This document shows positions 36,662 through 45,244 of a stretch of DNA of 64,000 bases, piece after piece. The notes beneath the pieces were generated by a model. The model ran no database searches. It saw only the letters and a list, made by a program, of their open reading frames with translations, and was not told the DNA's origin. Position 1 is the first letter of the stretch. Each line of letters opens with the position of its first letter. This DNA comes from Cylindrospermum stagnale PCC 7417. GTDB taxonomy: Bacteria; Cyanobacteriota; Cyanobacteriia; Cyanobacteriales; Nostocaceae. The position numbers were made by a program, and so were the translations under genes. The DNA is taken from the NCBI RefSeq assembly GCF_000317535.1, contig NC_019757.1, forward strand, positions 4,305,501 to 4,369,500. Direction: 5' to 3'.

Positions 36662-39376
36662 ATGCTCACACCTGACGAGTTTGATAGCTGGTGTAGTCGT
36701 CAAAACCTATCGCTACTAGGGCGCAAAACTCTCGCCGACATCCGTTCAAAAGAACCTGCACGGCGTGTAGGAGGAGGGAGAAAAAATGTGTCAGGTTTTT
36801 ACCCCAGTAAAAAGATGGGGCAAACCATCCAATTTGAGTCCCACAAAGTCGAGCTTCCCTTCATTTACTCACTGGAGCATGATGAAGATATCTTAGAATT
36901 TTACGACCAACCCCCTGCATTCAAGATTAATTATCAAGGAGTCTCTGGGCGAAATATTGGATTCTTTTACACCCCAGACTTTTTTGTCATCAGAACAAAC
37001 AGTGCTGGTTGGGTAGAGTGTAAAACTCTAAGTGAACTCAAATCGCTGATTTTTAAACACCCCCATCGTTACAGTAAGGGAGAAGATTTGAAGTGGTATT
37101 CGCCACCAGCATCTGAACACGCAGCGCAGTTTGGATTTGACTTTCACATCCAGTCAGATGACCAAATTAATTGGGTTCTATATCGCAACATTACCTTCCT
37201 AGAAGACTATTACCGAAATTGTGTTGATAGTATAAATCCGAATCAAACACAACTTATAAGAGCAATAATTCAGGAACAACCTGGAATAACTCTTCGGGAA
37301 TTGCTATATAAAGCTAATAAAGTTAGTGCAGATGAAATTTACCAACTGGTTGCCACTGAAAAAATTTATGTGGATTTAAAGGCAACCCTCTTGGTTGAGC
37401 CAGAACGGTGCAGAGTTTTTTGTGACCAACTTTCGGGAACAACTTACAACTTGATGGTTTCGTCGCAGACCATCGCTGATTCTATCAGTTCCCCAGTTAT
37501 AAATTTGATTCCCAACACGCCAATTAATTGGGATGGTCAAAGCTACAACGTGGTTCAAATTGGTCATACCGAGATTACTTTGCGTGCCAGAGAAGGAGAC
37601 TTTATTGATTTGCCCATTTCTGAGTTTGAAAGTAAAATTCGGCAAGGAAAAATCACAGCTTCTCAACTCCAACAGTCCAACTGTAACGATGACCAAATAA
37701 AGTCTATTCTGCTCCAAGCCAGTTCAAAAGATTTAGAAGAGGCTAATCACCGCTACAGAAGTATTGAACCAATATTGCTGGGACAACCACTAGAGAATTC
37801 CACAATATCAGAACGTACCTTAAGGGATTGGTTAACCAAATATCGGCAAGCACAACAAAAATTCGGCTATGGGTATATCGGGCTTTTGAGTTGCTCTAAT
37901 AAAAAAGGCAACCGCAACCGAAAGCTACCCCAACAGACCTTAGAATTAATAGACAAGTTCATAACACAAGCCTACGAAACGCACAAACAGAAGCGCAAGT
38001 ATGAAGTCTATGGAGCTTTTAGCAATGCCTGTGTAAGCGCCGGAATTTCCCCAGACCAAATTCCCAGCTACAAAACATTTATTAACGAAATAAAACGGCG
38101 TAGTGGTTGGGAACAGACAAAGGCACGCGTTGGACATCGGGCTGCCTACCCACAAAAACCTTTTTACTGGGAATTAGAGCTAACGACACCGCGTCACGGA
38201 GACCGCCCTTTTGAGGTTGGTCATATTGACCACACAAAAATGGATATAGAGTTACGGTGTTCACTTACAGGTCAAGTTCTTGGCAGACCTTGGGCAACAT
38301 TTTTGGTGGATGCTTACAGTCGTTCAATACTGGCGGTTTATTTGACTTTTGACCCTCCCAGCTACCGCAGCTGCATGATGGTGCTGCGGATTTGCGTGAT
38401 GCGTCACTCTCGCCTACCCCAAATAATTGTGACGGACAACGGCAAAGAGTTTCACAGTAACTATTTTGAGAGCTTGTTGGCTTTGTTTGAGTGTACACTC
38501 AAACATCGTCCTCCTGCTGCTTCTCGATTTAGTGGAGTTTGTGAACGCCTATTTGGAACGGCAAACACCCAGTTGCTCTACAACTTGGCTGGTAATACAC
38601 AGATTACTAAAAAAATTAGGTTGATGACCAAATCTGTCAATCCTAAAAATTTGGCAGTTTGGACACTTGGCTTATTGTATTTATATCTCTGCGAATGGGC
38701 TTACTCTGAGTACGACACAACAGAACATCCGGCATTAGGAATTTCTCCAAAACAGGCTTTTACTTCAGGAATATCCCAGTACGGAAGTCGCGCTCACCGA
38801 CTAATACCTAATGACGAAACCTGGAGAATTTTAACCTTACCAACGACACAATCCGGGAAGGTAAAAGTGCATCCAGCTAAAGGGATACAAATAAGGAGCA
38901 TTCACTACTGGAATTCAGCCTTTCGTGACCCTTTAATCCAGAAAACTGATGTAGAAGCCAGATATGACCCGTTTGATGTTGGAATTGCCTATGCCTATAT
39001 CCGTGGTCAATGGGTTAAATGTATTAGTGAATATTATGCAATTTTCAAAGGACGCTCAGAAAAAGAAATTTGGCTGGCGACTGCTGAGTTACAAAAGCGT
39101 AACTCTAACCATGACAAACAATTAACAGTGAGAGCTAAAAAGTTAGCGGAATTTTTATCAACTGCTGAAGCAGAGGAAGTTTTACTCACGCAACGTTTGC
39201 GAGATGCTCAAGGTAAGGAAGTATTTCAAGTTATTAATGGAGTCAGGCAAAAAGAAAGTTTTTTGGAGCAATTGAATATCGCAGAAGAGATTAACAATAA
39301 TAACTCAGAATCGTCTCCTACATCCGAAAATATAGCGATTAAACCTCATCGGCTTCAATCTTTCGATTCTTATTAA
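36662..39376 (+). CDS. tnsAB: TnsA-TnsB fusion transposase
   Basis: 904-residue fused transposase of a Tn7-like element; GGGGGAG lies just upstream of the ATG. The TnsA part is a PD-(D/E)xK nuclease that cuts 5' ends: Glu64 in KVELPFIYSLEHD, Asp106 in YTPDFFV, Glu119 and Lys121 in VECKTL. The TnsB part has helix-turn-helix segments, then an RNase H-like DDE core with Asp523 (GHIDHTKMD), Asp592 (IVTDNGKEF) and Glu628 (GVCERLFG), 35 residues apart for the last two, followed by a C-terminal beta and tail region for TnsC contact. TnsA-TnsB fusion predicts cut-and-paste movement. Such fusions occur in type I-B1 CRISPR-associated and in cas-free Tn7-like elements. tnsC starts 2 bp after its stop. 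Confidence 0.93.
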   Translation: MLTPDEFDSWCSRQNLSLLGRKTLADIRSKEPARRVGGGRKNVSGFYPSKKMGQTIQFESHKVELPFIYSLEHDEDILEFYDQPPAFKINYQGVSGRNIGFFYTPDFFVIRTNSAGWVECKTLSELKSLIFKHPHRYSKGEDLKWYSPPASEHAAQFGFDFHIQSDDQINWVLYRNITFLEDYYRNCVDSINPNQTQLIRAIIQEQPGITLRELLYKANKVSADEIYQLVATEKIYVDLKATLLVEPERCRVFCDQLSGTTYNLMVSSQTIADSISSPVINLIPNTPINWDGQSYNVVQIGHTEITLRAREGDFIDLPISEFESKIRQGKITASQLQQSNCNDDQIKSILLQASSKDLEEANHRYRSIEPILLGQPLENSTISERTLRDWLTKYRQAQQKFGYGYIGLLSCSNKKGNRNRKLPQQTLELIDKFITQAYETHKQKRKYEVYGAFSNACVSAGISPDQIPSYKTFINEIKRRSGWEQTKARVGHRAAYPQKPFYWELELTTPRHGDRPFEVGHIDHTKMDIELRCSLTGQVLGRPWATFLVDAYSRSILAVYLTFDPPSYRSCMMVLRICVMRHSRLPQIIVTDNGKEFHSNYFESLLALFECTLKHRPPAASRFSGVCERLFGTANTQLLYNLAGNTQITKKIRLMTKSVNPKNLAVWTLGLLYLYLCEWAYSEYDTTEHPALGISPKQAFTSGISQYGSRAHRLIPNDETWRILTLPTTQSGKVKVHPAKGIQIRSIHYWNSAFRDPLIQKTDVEARYDPFDVGIAYAYIRGQWVKCISEYYAIFKGRSEKEIWLATAELQKRNSNHDKQLTVRAKKLAEFLSTAEAEEVLLTQRLRDAQGKEVFQVINGVRQKESFLEQLNIAEEINNNNSESSPTSENIAIKPHRLQSFDSY

Positions 39377-39378
39377 TC

Positions 39379-40547
39379 ATGTCTAAATCCTCTAAATTCC
39401 CTCAATCTCTACTGTTGCAATCACCGCTAGTGCGGTTGGCTTTCTTCGATAACTATACAATGGCACACCCTCGGTTAGAAGAAACCTTCAATTTACTCAA
39501 GCTTTTGGTTAGTAATTCTGGTGAATCACGAGTTATTTTTATTTACGGGCCAACTGGAGTTGGTAAAACAACCCTGCGGCTGCTGATTGAAAAGTGGCTG
39601 ATTGAGACGAACCAACACGAATTAGAAGCTGACAGAGGTTGGTTGCCAGTTGCATCAGTTGAGGCAGTAGTTCAAAAATCTGGACTTTTCAATTCAAAAG
39701 ATCATATCAAACGCTGCTTATTTGCCCTTCATGAACCATTAATTGACCAGAAAATAGACTATGGGACGCGAGGTATATATCGTAATAGCAATGGGCAAAT
39801 TGTTATTGAATCAAAAGTTATTGAAACTGACTTGGGATGGGCATTAGAACAAGCTCTCAAGCATCGTAAACCCAAAATTTTTTTATTGATGAAGCTCATC
39901 ACATGCTGATGATAGCTTCCGGGCGCAAGCTCACAGATTTACCAGAAGCTATTAAGTCCCTTGCCAATAGAACAAGTGTTGTGCATGGGTTAGTTGGCAC
40001 CTATGAACTGCTCACCTTACACGATGTAGGGGATCAATTGAGTCGGCGTAGTGCCTATGTACACTTTCCCCGCTACCGTGCTGACTGCACCCAGGACAGG
40101 GAGATATTTCAAAGCGTGGTGTGGGGTTTTCAACTGAATATGCCCCTTGTTGAGGAGCCGGATTTAGTTTCTCATTGGGATTACTGTTATGAGCGAAGTC
40201 TCGGCTGCGTAGGGATTCTCAAAAATTGGTTTCAGAATGCGCTCTTCGATGCCATGACTGAAGGTGCGAACACCGTTAAAATTCAACATTTAGAACGGCG
40301 TGCCCTATCTGTTGCCCAATGCCGGAACATTCTCAAGAAAATTAAGGAAGGTGAAAACAATCATGCACAAATTGAAGCAGAAGTTTCTCAACTGCGTGCA
40401 GAACTTGGTTTGCCATCTTTAGGAGCCGTTGCAGATGATTCGGAGTCACAGACATTGAAAACTCTACAATTAGGTACTCAAAAAGGACGTTTAAGAAGAA
40501 AACCTGGACAACCCAAACCCAAGCGGCATCAAGTAGGCAATCAGTAA
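39379..40547 (+). CDS. tnsC: TnsC AAA+ ATPase, reading frame split by a -1 shift
   Basis: Transposition regulator that links target selection to TnsB. The zero frame (39379-39909, 176 residues) has Walker A GPTGVGKTT and stops at 39907-39909. The -1 frame continues to 40547. If a -1 shift occurs in the T run at 39878-39884 the joined protein (about 389 residues) reads KPKIFFIDEAHHMLM, restoring Walker B exactly, followed by sensor-1 VHGLVGTYELL, sensor region LSRRSAYVHFPRY and a basic tail RLRRKPGQPKPKRHQ. See the frameshift-site entry. Without the shift only a truncated ATPase lacking Walker B is made. tniQ begins 1 bp after the stop, so the three genes form one operon. Confidence 0.85.
39879..39919 (+). 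promoter_or_regulatory. Candidate programmed -1 frameshift signal in tnsC
   Basis: Heptamer T_TTT_TTA at 39879-39885 is in the correct phase for tandem slippage (zero-frame codons TTT TTA). A 5-nt spacer follows, then an imperfect stem: GAAGCT + CATCA (39891-39901), loop CATGC, TGATG, 2-nt bulge AT, AGCTTC (to 39919). The zero-frame TGA is inside the stem. The same sequence would arise from loss of one T in an eight-T run. Confidence 0.5.
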
Positions 40548-40548
40548 T

Positions 40549-42117
40549 ATGCTCTCCGAGACGCTCAAACTTTACCCGTCGTGGGATATTGAGAAAACTG
40601 CCATCCCACAAAGAAGTCGCTTATATCATCTAGAGCCAATTGGTATAGGAACTCCTGATGTAGAAAGCTTAACAGGCTATGTGCAAAGACTTGCTCATGA
40701 ACATTGCGTCACTGTTAGACGGTTGACTATAACCGAAATTGCCCCACTTATGGGCAAAGAAGCAAAATTGCAAGATGAAAGTATTAGCAAAGTATTTGGG
40801 ACTGGCAGAGATAGAACAGCGTTTAATGGAACAGGGTTGATGGCAACTAATCTTGTGGGTGCAATGTCTGCTCTAACTAGGCGTTTGGACTTGCACTACC
40901 TTACCCTGTTACCTTGGGCGCAGGTCATTTCTAAAAGAGGCTTGCTCCGTCGTCACCGGGCTTGGTGTCCCAAATGCTACCAAGAATGGCATGACAATCA
41001 CACAAGCGTTTATGAACCACTTCTCTGGTCTATCAATACTGCCCAAGTCTGTCCTTACCATCATCAACCGTTGCAAGAGCAGTGTCCTTACTGTCATCAA
41101 CAACAACTGACAATTTCTGGGGACTCCCGAACCGGACACTGTAATAAATGTGGTAAATGGCTGGGAAATAACCGACACAAAACTGTTGTCACAAGCCAGA
41201 TAAAGTCAGAAGCAGAACAGAATCGGCAATTGAATATAGTTAACAATTTGGGAGAGCTAGTTGCAGTAACACCTACTCTCAATTCTCCTCCTAATCTTCA
41301 GAAAGTTAGTAATACAATTTCTACCTACATTTTGCAAGTTTTGAAATCTAGTATCCCTGCATTTTCTCGGCAATCTGGGATGAATAAGGCAACAATTGGT
41401 TTGTGGTGTAAAGGAGAAGTAATACCTCAAATTGATAATCTTTTGGTTTTAACTCACTATTTGGAAATATCGCTGTTAGATTTCTTAACAACAGACGTAT
41501 TATTAGCTGACTCAAAAAACATTTTTCTGGAAACGGAACTGAATGTAGTTAAGCAGCCAAGAAAATCTTATAAGCACTTAGATTTGGAGAGAAAACAAGT
41601 TTTAAATGTAGTTCTAACAGAGGTACTCAAGGAATATCTTGCACCTTCTTTGGAAAATGTGGCACTTCGTTTGAGATATCGTCCTTTAGTTCTACAATAT
41701 CATTTTCCTTCTTTATGTGAGGAAATAAAAATTAGACATACTGAGTACAGAAAGGTAAGTCAACAGCAAAAAATACAACCTATTCTGGAAGCAGCACTCA
41801 AAGAATTTCCACCTCCTTCACTTCTTTCCATTAATCGACGACTTGGCTATAAAAATAACAGCTATTTATACCGATATTTCTCTGAACTTTCTCGCGAAAT
41901 CTCTAAGCGGTATAAAGAGTACCAGAAAGCTAGTGGGCAAGAGAAAAGAGAACGCATATGCCAAGAAATTATTGATATTGCTCAATTTCTTCATGAAACA
42001 GGACACAAGCCGACTCAAGCTAGGGTGACTAAGCTTCTCACTAGGCCAGGAGTCATGCTGAGTTGGTATGCTAAGAAGACTTTACGTGATGTTCAAAGCT
42101 CTCTCGGCTATGAATGA
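40549..42117 (+). CDS. tniQ: TnsD/TniQ-family target-selection protein
   Basis: 522 residues. TniQ-type N-terminal region (LESLTGYVQRLA-like: EPIGIGTPDVESLTGYVQRL) followed by zinc-ribbon motifs CPKC, CPYH, CPYC and CNKCGKWLG at about 140-205. A helix-turn-helix of XRE character (IPAFSRQSGMNKATIGLWCK) lies near 265-290. The C-terminal 170 residues contain three related helical repeats with YRPLVLQYHFPSLCEEI, LGYKNNSYLYRYFSELS and a final RDVQSSLGYE, like the DNA-reading arrays of TnsD proteins. The long C-terminus argues for sequence-specific DNA targeting (TnsD-like), not for the short Cascade-bound TniQ. Confidence 0.85.
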   Translation: MLSETLKLYPSWDIEKTAIPQRSRLYHLEPIGIGTPDVESLTGYVQRLAHEHCVTVRRLTITEIAPLMGKEAKLQDESISKVFGTGRDRTAFNGTGLMATNLVGAMSALTRRLDLHYLTLLPWAQVISKRGLLRRHRAWCPKCYQEWHDNHTSVYEPLLWSINTAQVCPYHHQPLQEQCPYCHQQQLTISGDSRTGHCNKCGKWLGNNRHKTVVTSQIKSEAEQNRQLNIVNNLGELVAVTPTLNSPPNLQKVSNTISTYILQVLKSSIPAFSRQSGMNKATIGLWCKGEVIPQIDNLLVLTHYLEISLLDFLTTDVLLADSKNIFLETELNVVKQPRKSYKHLDLERKQVLNVVLTEVLKEYLAPSLENVALRLRYRPLVLQYHFPSLCEEIKIRHTEYRKVSQQQKIQPILEAALKEFPPPSLLSINRRLGYKNNSYLYRYFSELSREISKRYKEYQKASGQEKRERICQEIIDIAQFLHETGHKPTQARVTKLLTRPGVMLSWYAKKTLRDVQSSLGYE

Positions 42118-42157
42118 ACATGATCTATACCGGAATGAATGGCACGCTTGTTTATTT

Positions 42158-42230
42158 GGAAGCATAATTTTGCCGAAATCAATTGGAAGCATAAGCACGT
42201 AAAAACGGCAATCTTATCCTTCCACCGACA
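42158..42230. repeat. Right transposon end with TnsB-site-like repeats
   Basis: Contains GGAAGCATAATTTTGCCG at 42158-42175, a partial GGAAGCATAAGC at 42185-42196, and the terminal inverted repeat 42207-42230 complementary to the left end. The internal copies face the same way as the left-end sites, while the terminal one is inverted. Confidence 0.75.
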
Positions 42231-42290
42231 AGGTTCCACCTTCATCAACCACCGCGTATAGATGTACGATTGCTCATTTACCCCCCTTAT

Positions 42291-42450
42291 TTGCAATTAA
42301 TGTGAGCCGGAGAGTAATGATTGCAAACTGGTTGCAAATAATCTGAGCCTAGTTGCAGCTAATTTGCGCCGAACCAACATTTCAGTTGCAAATAATGTGA
42401 GCCAGAAAATGTCTTGTTTGCAAGCCGGAGCATTTATAATTGCGAGCCAC
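42291..42450. repeat. Array of TTGCAAATAATGTGAGCC-like repeats
   Basis: Copies at 42291-42308, 42332-42349, 42353-42370 and 42386-42403, plus weaker partial copies near 42417-42448 (TTGCAAGCC, ATTGCGAGCC). Consensus TTGCAAATAATGTGAGCC. Irregular spacing (about 41, 21 and 33 bp) resembles the end of a TnsB/Mu-type transposon rather than a CRISPR or simple satellite. It occupies most of the gene-free stretch 42231-42480. Confidence 0.65.
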
Positions 42451-42480
42451 AACAACTATAAACCGCGCCTAAATTTCAGC

Positions 42481-43296
42481 GTGAAAACAGACAGCATCTT
42501 TTATCGCCTATTTCAAGATTTTCCCAGCATTTTCTTTGAACTAATTGGCAACCCTCCCGAAACTGCAAACATCTATCAATTTTCTTCCGTTGAAATTAAG
42601 CAAACAGCCTTCAGAATCGACGGTGTATTTCTTCCTACCCAAGATGAAGAAAGCCAGATTTATTTTGTCGAAGTCCAATTTCAACCAGACTCTGATATTT
42701 ACATTCGCCTAGTTTCGGAAGCTTTTTTATATCTCCGGCAAAATCGACGCCGCAACTCTTGGCGAGGCGTGGTGATTTATCCTAGTAGAAACATAGACAT
42801 TGGCGATAAAGAAGATTGTTTAGAATTTTTCCTCAGCCAACGCATCAGTAGAATTTATTTAGATGAATTAGGGGCAGTTGCATCACTTCCCATAGGTATT
42901 GCTACTATTAAATTAGTAATTGAAGATGAACAAACAGCAATTACCATCGCCAGGGAATTAATCAACCGTACCCAGCAAGCTGTAAATTTACCATTCCCAC
43001 AGCAACAATTATTAGAATTGATCGAGACTATCTTGGTTTATAAATTTCCGCAAATGAGCCGAAAGGAGATAGAAGCAATGTTTAGCTTAAGCGAGCTGAA
43101 GCAAACACGGGTTTATCAAGAAGGTAGAGAAGAAGGTAGAGAAGAAGGTGAACAAGAAGGTAAACAAAAAGCAAAATTAGAAGCTGCACCTAGATTATTA
43201 GCACTGGGCTTAACTGTAGAACAGATAGCACAGGCGTTAGAGTTGGAGATTACCCAAGTTCAGCAAGCTGTAGAGCCAAAGTCTGAAAATCAGTAA
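42481..43296 (+). CDS. DUF2887/Rpn-type PD-(D/E)xK family protein
   Basis: 271 residues from a GTG start giving MKTDSIFYRLFQDFPSIFFE, the usual beginning of this cyanobacterial family. The nuclease-like core shows D in FRIDGVF, and the E-x-Q variant in YFVEVQFQPD (E-V-Q in place of E-x-K). Then IYIRLVSEAFLYLRQ, and a C-terminal helix with a repetitive EGREEGREEGEQEGKQK segment encoded by an imperfect GAAGGTAGAGA repeat. The family is often called recombination-promoting nuclease or putative transposase. Its real role is unknown, and copies are usually numerous in Nostoc genomes. Confidence 0.75.
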   Translation: MKTDSIFYRLFQDFPSIFFELIGNPPETANIYQFSSVEIKQTAFRIDGVFLPTQDEESQIYFVEVQFQPDSDIYIRLVSEAFLYLRQNRRRNSWRGVVIYPSRNIDIGDKEDCLEFFLSQRISRIYLDELGAVASLPIGIATIKLVIEDEQTAITIARELINRTQQAVNLPFPQQQLLELIETILVYKFPQMSRKEIEAMFSLSELKQTRVYQEGREEGREEGEQEGKQKAKLEAAPRLLALGLTVEQIAQALELEITQVQQAVEPKSENQ

Positions 43297-43376
43297 AGAA
43301 AGTGGTGCGGGCCGAAAAGCCCGCTATTGCTAAGGGATGTAACCGCTGGTTAATTTACTACATCAACTGCCTAAAA

Positions 43377-44021
43377 TTAAGGTGACAATCGCGCTATCTT
43401 CCAGCCTCCATCATCTAAGCGAGTATACAGCAAGCGATCGTGTAAACGGCTAGAGCGTCCTTGCCAAAACTCGATTTCTGTGGGGATCACTCGCAAGCCT
43501 CCCCAATGAGGTGGTCGGGGAACCTCTTTATTTGCATATTGGCTCTGAAATTTCTGCAACCGCTGGTCTAATTCTTCGCGGCTAGCAATTACCTCACTTT
43601 GATTAGATGCCCATGCACCTAGACGACTATTCGGCGGACGCATCTCAAAATACCCATCAGACTCCGCTGAAGAAATTTTTTCTACAGTCCCCAAAATCCG
43701 CACTTGGCGTTCCAGTTCCGCCCACCAAAAAACTAATGCCGCACAGGGATTCGTTGCTAATTCTTGTCCTTTGCGGCTGTTGTAGTTAGTGAAAAAGACA
43801 AAGCCGCGTTCATCAAAATCTTTCAGCAGTACCATTCTCGCCGATGGACTACCATCTGGTGTGGCGGTGGCAATAGTCATAGCATTGGGTTCAGGAAGTT
43901 GTGCGGCTAGTGCCTGATCAAACCAAATTTTAAATTGGATAAAAGGATTAGGGTCAATTTCACTTTCACTCAAATCTTGCAAGGTGTAGTCCTTGCGGAG
44001 GTCAGATATAGTTTTGTCCAT
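43377..44021 (-). CDS. pdxH: Pyridoxamine 5'-phosphate oxidase
   Basis: FMN enzyme that oxidises pyridoxamine or pyridoxine phosphate to pyridoxal phosphate. 214 residues, normal length. Motifs: [33 protein letters not shown] (FMN binding), [13 protein letters not shown], the [16 protein letters not shown] segment and the C-terminal [16 protein letters not shown] (substrate and FMN contacts). Cytoplasmic. Divergent from the transporter gene at 44130. Confidence 0.95.
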   Translation of the reverse strand: MDKTISDLRKDYTLQDLSESEIDPNPFIQFKIWFDQALAAQLPEPNAMTIATATPDGSPSARMVLLKDFDERGFVFFTNYNSRKGQELATNPCAALVFWWAELERQVRILGTVEKISSAESDGYFEMRPPNSRLGAWASNQSEVIASREELDQRLQKFQSQYANKEVPRPPHWGGLRVIPTEIEFWQGRSSRLHDRLLYTRLDDGGWKIARLSP

Positions 44022-44129
44022 TGTGATTTGCTTTATACACGTCTATGTAAAAAATATCTATGATGATGATCAGCGCCAACACCTGTTGAGCAAATTTTCT
44101 CAAGGAGTCTCGAAAAGAGATTGCATCAG

Positions 44130-45215
44130 ATGCGCCGTTCTGCCTCCGTTCAAAGCCTGTTAATCTATGGTCTGAGCGGCCCGATTATCGCTCTTAACGT
44201 CTGGCTGCTGTCTGTATTTTTTCGTTATTTCCAACATCCAATCACTATTCTGAGTGTTGCAGCGATTCTGGCTTTTTTACTGAATTACCCGGTTAAATTC
44301 TTTGAACGGGCGCGGATTACGCGTACTCAAGCGGTAATCATCGTTTTGCTTTTAACTTTAACTTTGTTGATTATTTTGGGTGTCACCCTCGTACCGCTGT
44401 TAATTGACCAAACAATCCAACTATTAAATAAGATTCCTGATTGGTTAGCCACAAGTCAAGCCAACCTGGAGCAATTTGAGGCTTTGGCCAAGCAGCGGCG
44501 TTTACCCCTTGATCTGCGGGTGGTGAGTAATCAAATCAACGCCAATGTTCAAAATCTGGTGCAGCAGATAGCCTCTGGTGCAGTGGGATTTGCTGGCACC
44601 TTGTTGTCAGGATTACTTGACATGGTGTTAGTGGTCGTGCTGGCGTTTTATATGCTGCTATATGGCGATCGCGTTTGGACTGGTCTAGTCAATCTCTTAC
44701 CGTCTAATATTGGCGTTCCCTTAACGGCGGCCTTACGGCTAAATTTCCAGAACTTTTTCCTCAGCCAGTTATTGTTAGGGCTGTTCATGATCGTCACCCT
44801 CACCCCAATTTTCTTATTTCTCAAAGTACCATTTGCTTTATTATTTGCCATACTCATCGGTATGAGCGAACTTATTCCCTTTATTGGGGCGACTCTAGGC
44901 ATTGGTTTAGTGACGATTTTGTTACTCCTGCAAAATTGGTGGTTGGCATTTCCAGTTGCGGCAATGGCGATTCTCATGCAACAAATAAAAGATAATCTGT
45001 TAGCCCCCAAGTTACTCGGTGACTTTATCGGACTAAATCCCATCTGGATTTTTGTGGCAATTTTGATGGGATTTGAAATTGCTGGGTTATTGGGGACACT
45101 GGTAGCTGTGCCAATTGCTGGTACTGTCAAAGGTACATTCGATGCTATCAAGAGCGGTAAGTCCAATAACTTTGGCTCAAGTGTGACTATTGGTCATGAC
45201 TCAACTTTAGATTAA
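44130..45215 (+). CDS. AI-2E family transporter
   Basis: Membrane protein of the AI-2E/PerM superfamily, 361 residues from ATG (MRRSASVQSLL); a TTG three codons upstream is the alternative. About eight membrane helices. Family landmarks are LAFLLNYPVKFFERARITRT near residue 50, LDMVLVVVLAFYMLLYGDR, SELIPFIGATLGI and the C-terminal LGDFIGLNPIWIFVAILMGF. Substrate unknown; the family includes exporters of varied small molecules. scpA follows after 29 bp, so the two may share a transcript. Confidence 0.88.
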   Translation: MRRSASVQSLLIYGLSGPIIALNVWLLSVFFRYFQHPITILSVAAILAFLLNYPVKFFERARITRTQAVIIVLLLTLTLLIILGVTLVPLLIDQTIQLLNKIPDWLATSQANLEQFEALAKQRRLPLDLRVVSNQINANVQNLVQQIASGAVGFAGTLLSGLLDMVLVVVLAFYMLLYGDRVWTGLVNLLPSNIGVPLTAALRLNFQNFFLSQLLLGLFMIVTLTPIFLFLKVPFALLFAILIGMSELIPFIGATLGIGLVTILLLLQNWWLAFPVAAMAILMQQIKDNLLAPKLLGDFIGLNPIWIFVAILMGFEIAGLLGTLVAVPIAGTVKGTFDAIKSGKSNNFGSSVTIGHDSTLD

Positions 45216-45244
45216 GACAAAAATTTATAAGTTAAAAGTTAAAG

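Larger units (their letters stand above)
36337..42230 (+). mobile_element. Complete Tn7-like transposon, core genes only (5,894 bp)
   Basis: Bounded by perfect 24-bp terminal inverted repeats, left 36337-36360 (begins TGTCGGTGGAAGG) and right 42207-42230 (ends CCTTCCACCGACA), with TGT...ACA termini as in Tn7. A 5-bp target duplication AGGTT flanks it at 36332-36336 and 42231-42235. Contents: TnsA-TnsB fusion, TnsC (split reading frame), TnsD/TniQ-like protein. There is no cargo gene, no cas gene and no CRISPR array inside. Intact termini and target duplication point to a recent insertion. Confidence 0.95.

Noticed and set aside
36337-42450. CRISPR-associated transposon (type I-B or V-K)
   Set aside because: No cas gene, no repeat-spacer array and no tracrRNA-like sequence inside or next to the element; the TnsA-TnsB fusion alone does not prove a CRISPR link.
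44648-45166. 172-codon minus-strand frame inside the AI-2E transporter gene
   Set aside because: Shadow of a membrane-protein gene with strong motifs on the other strand.
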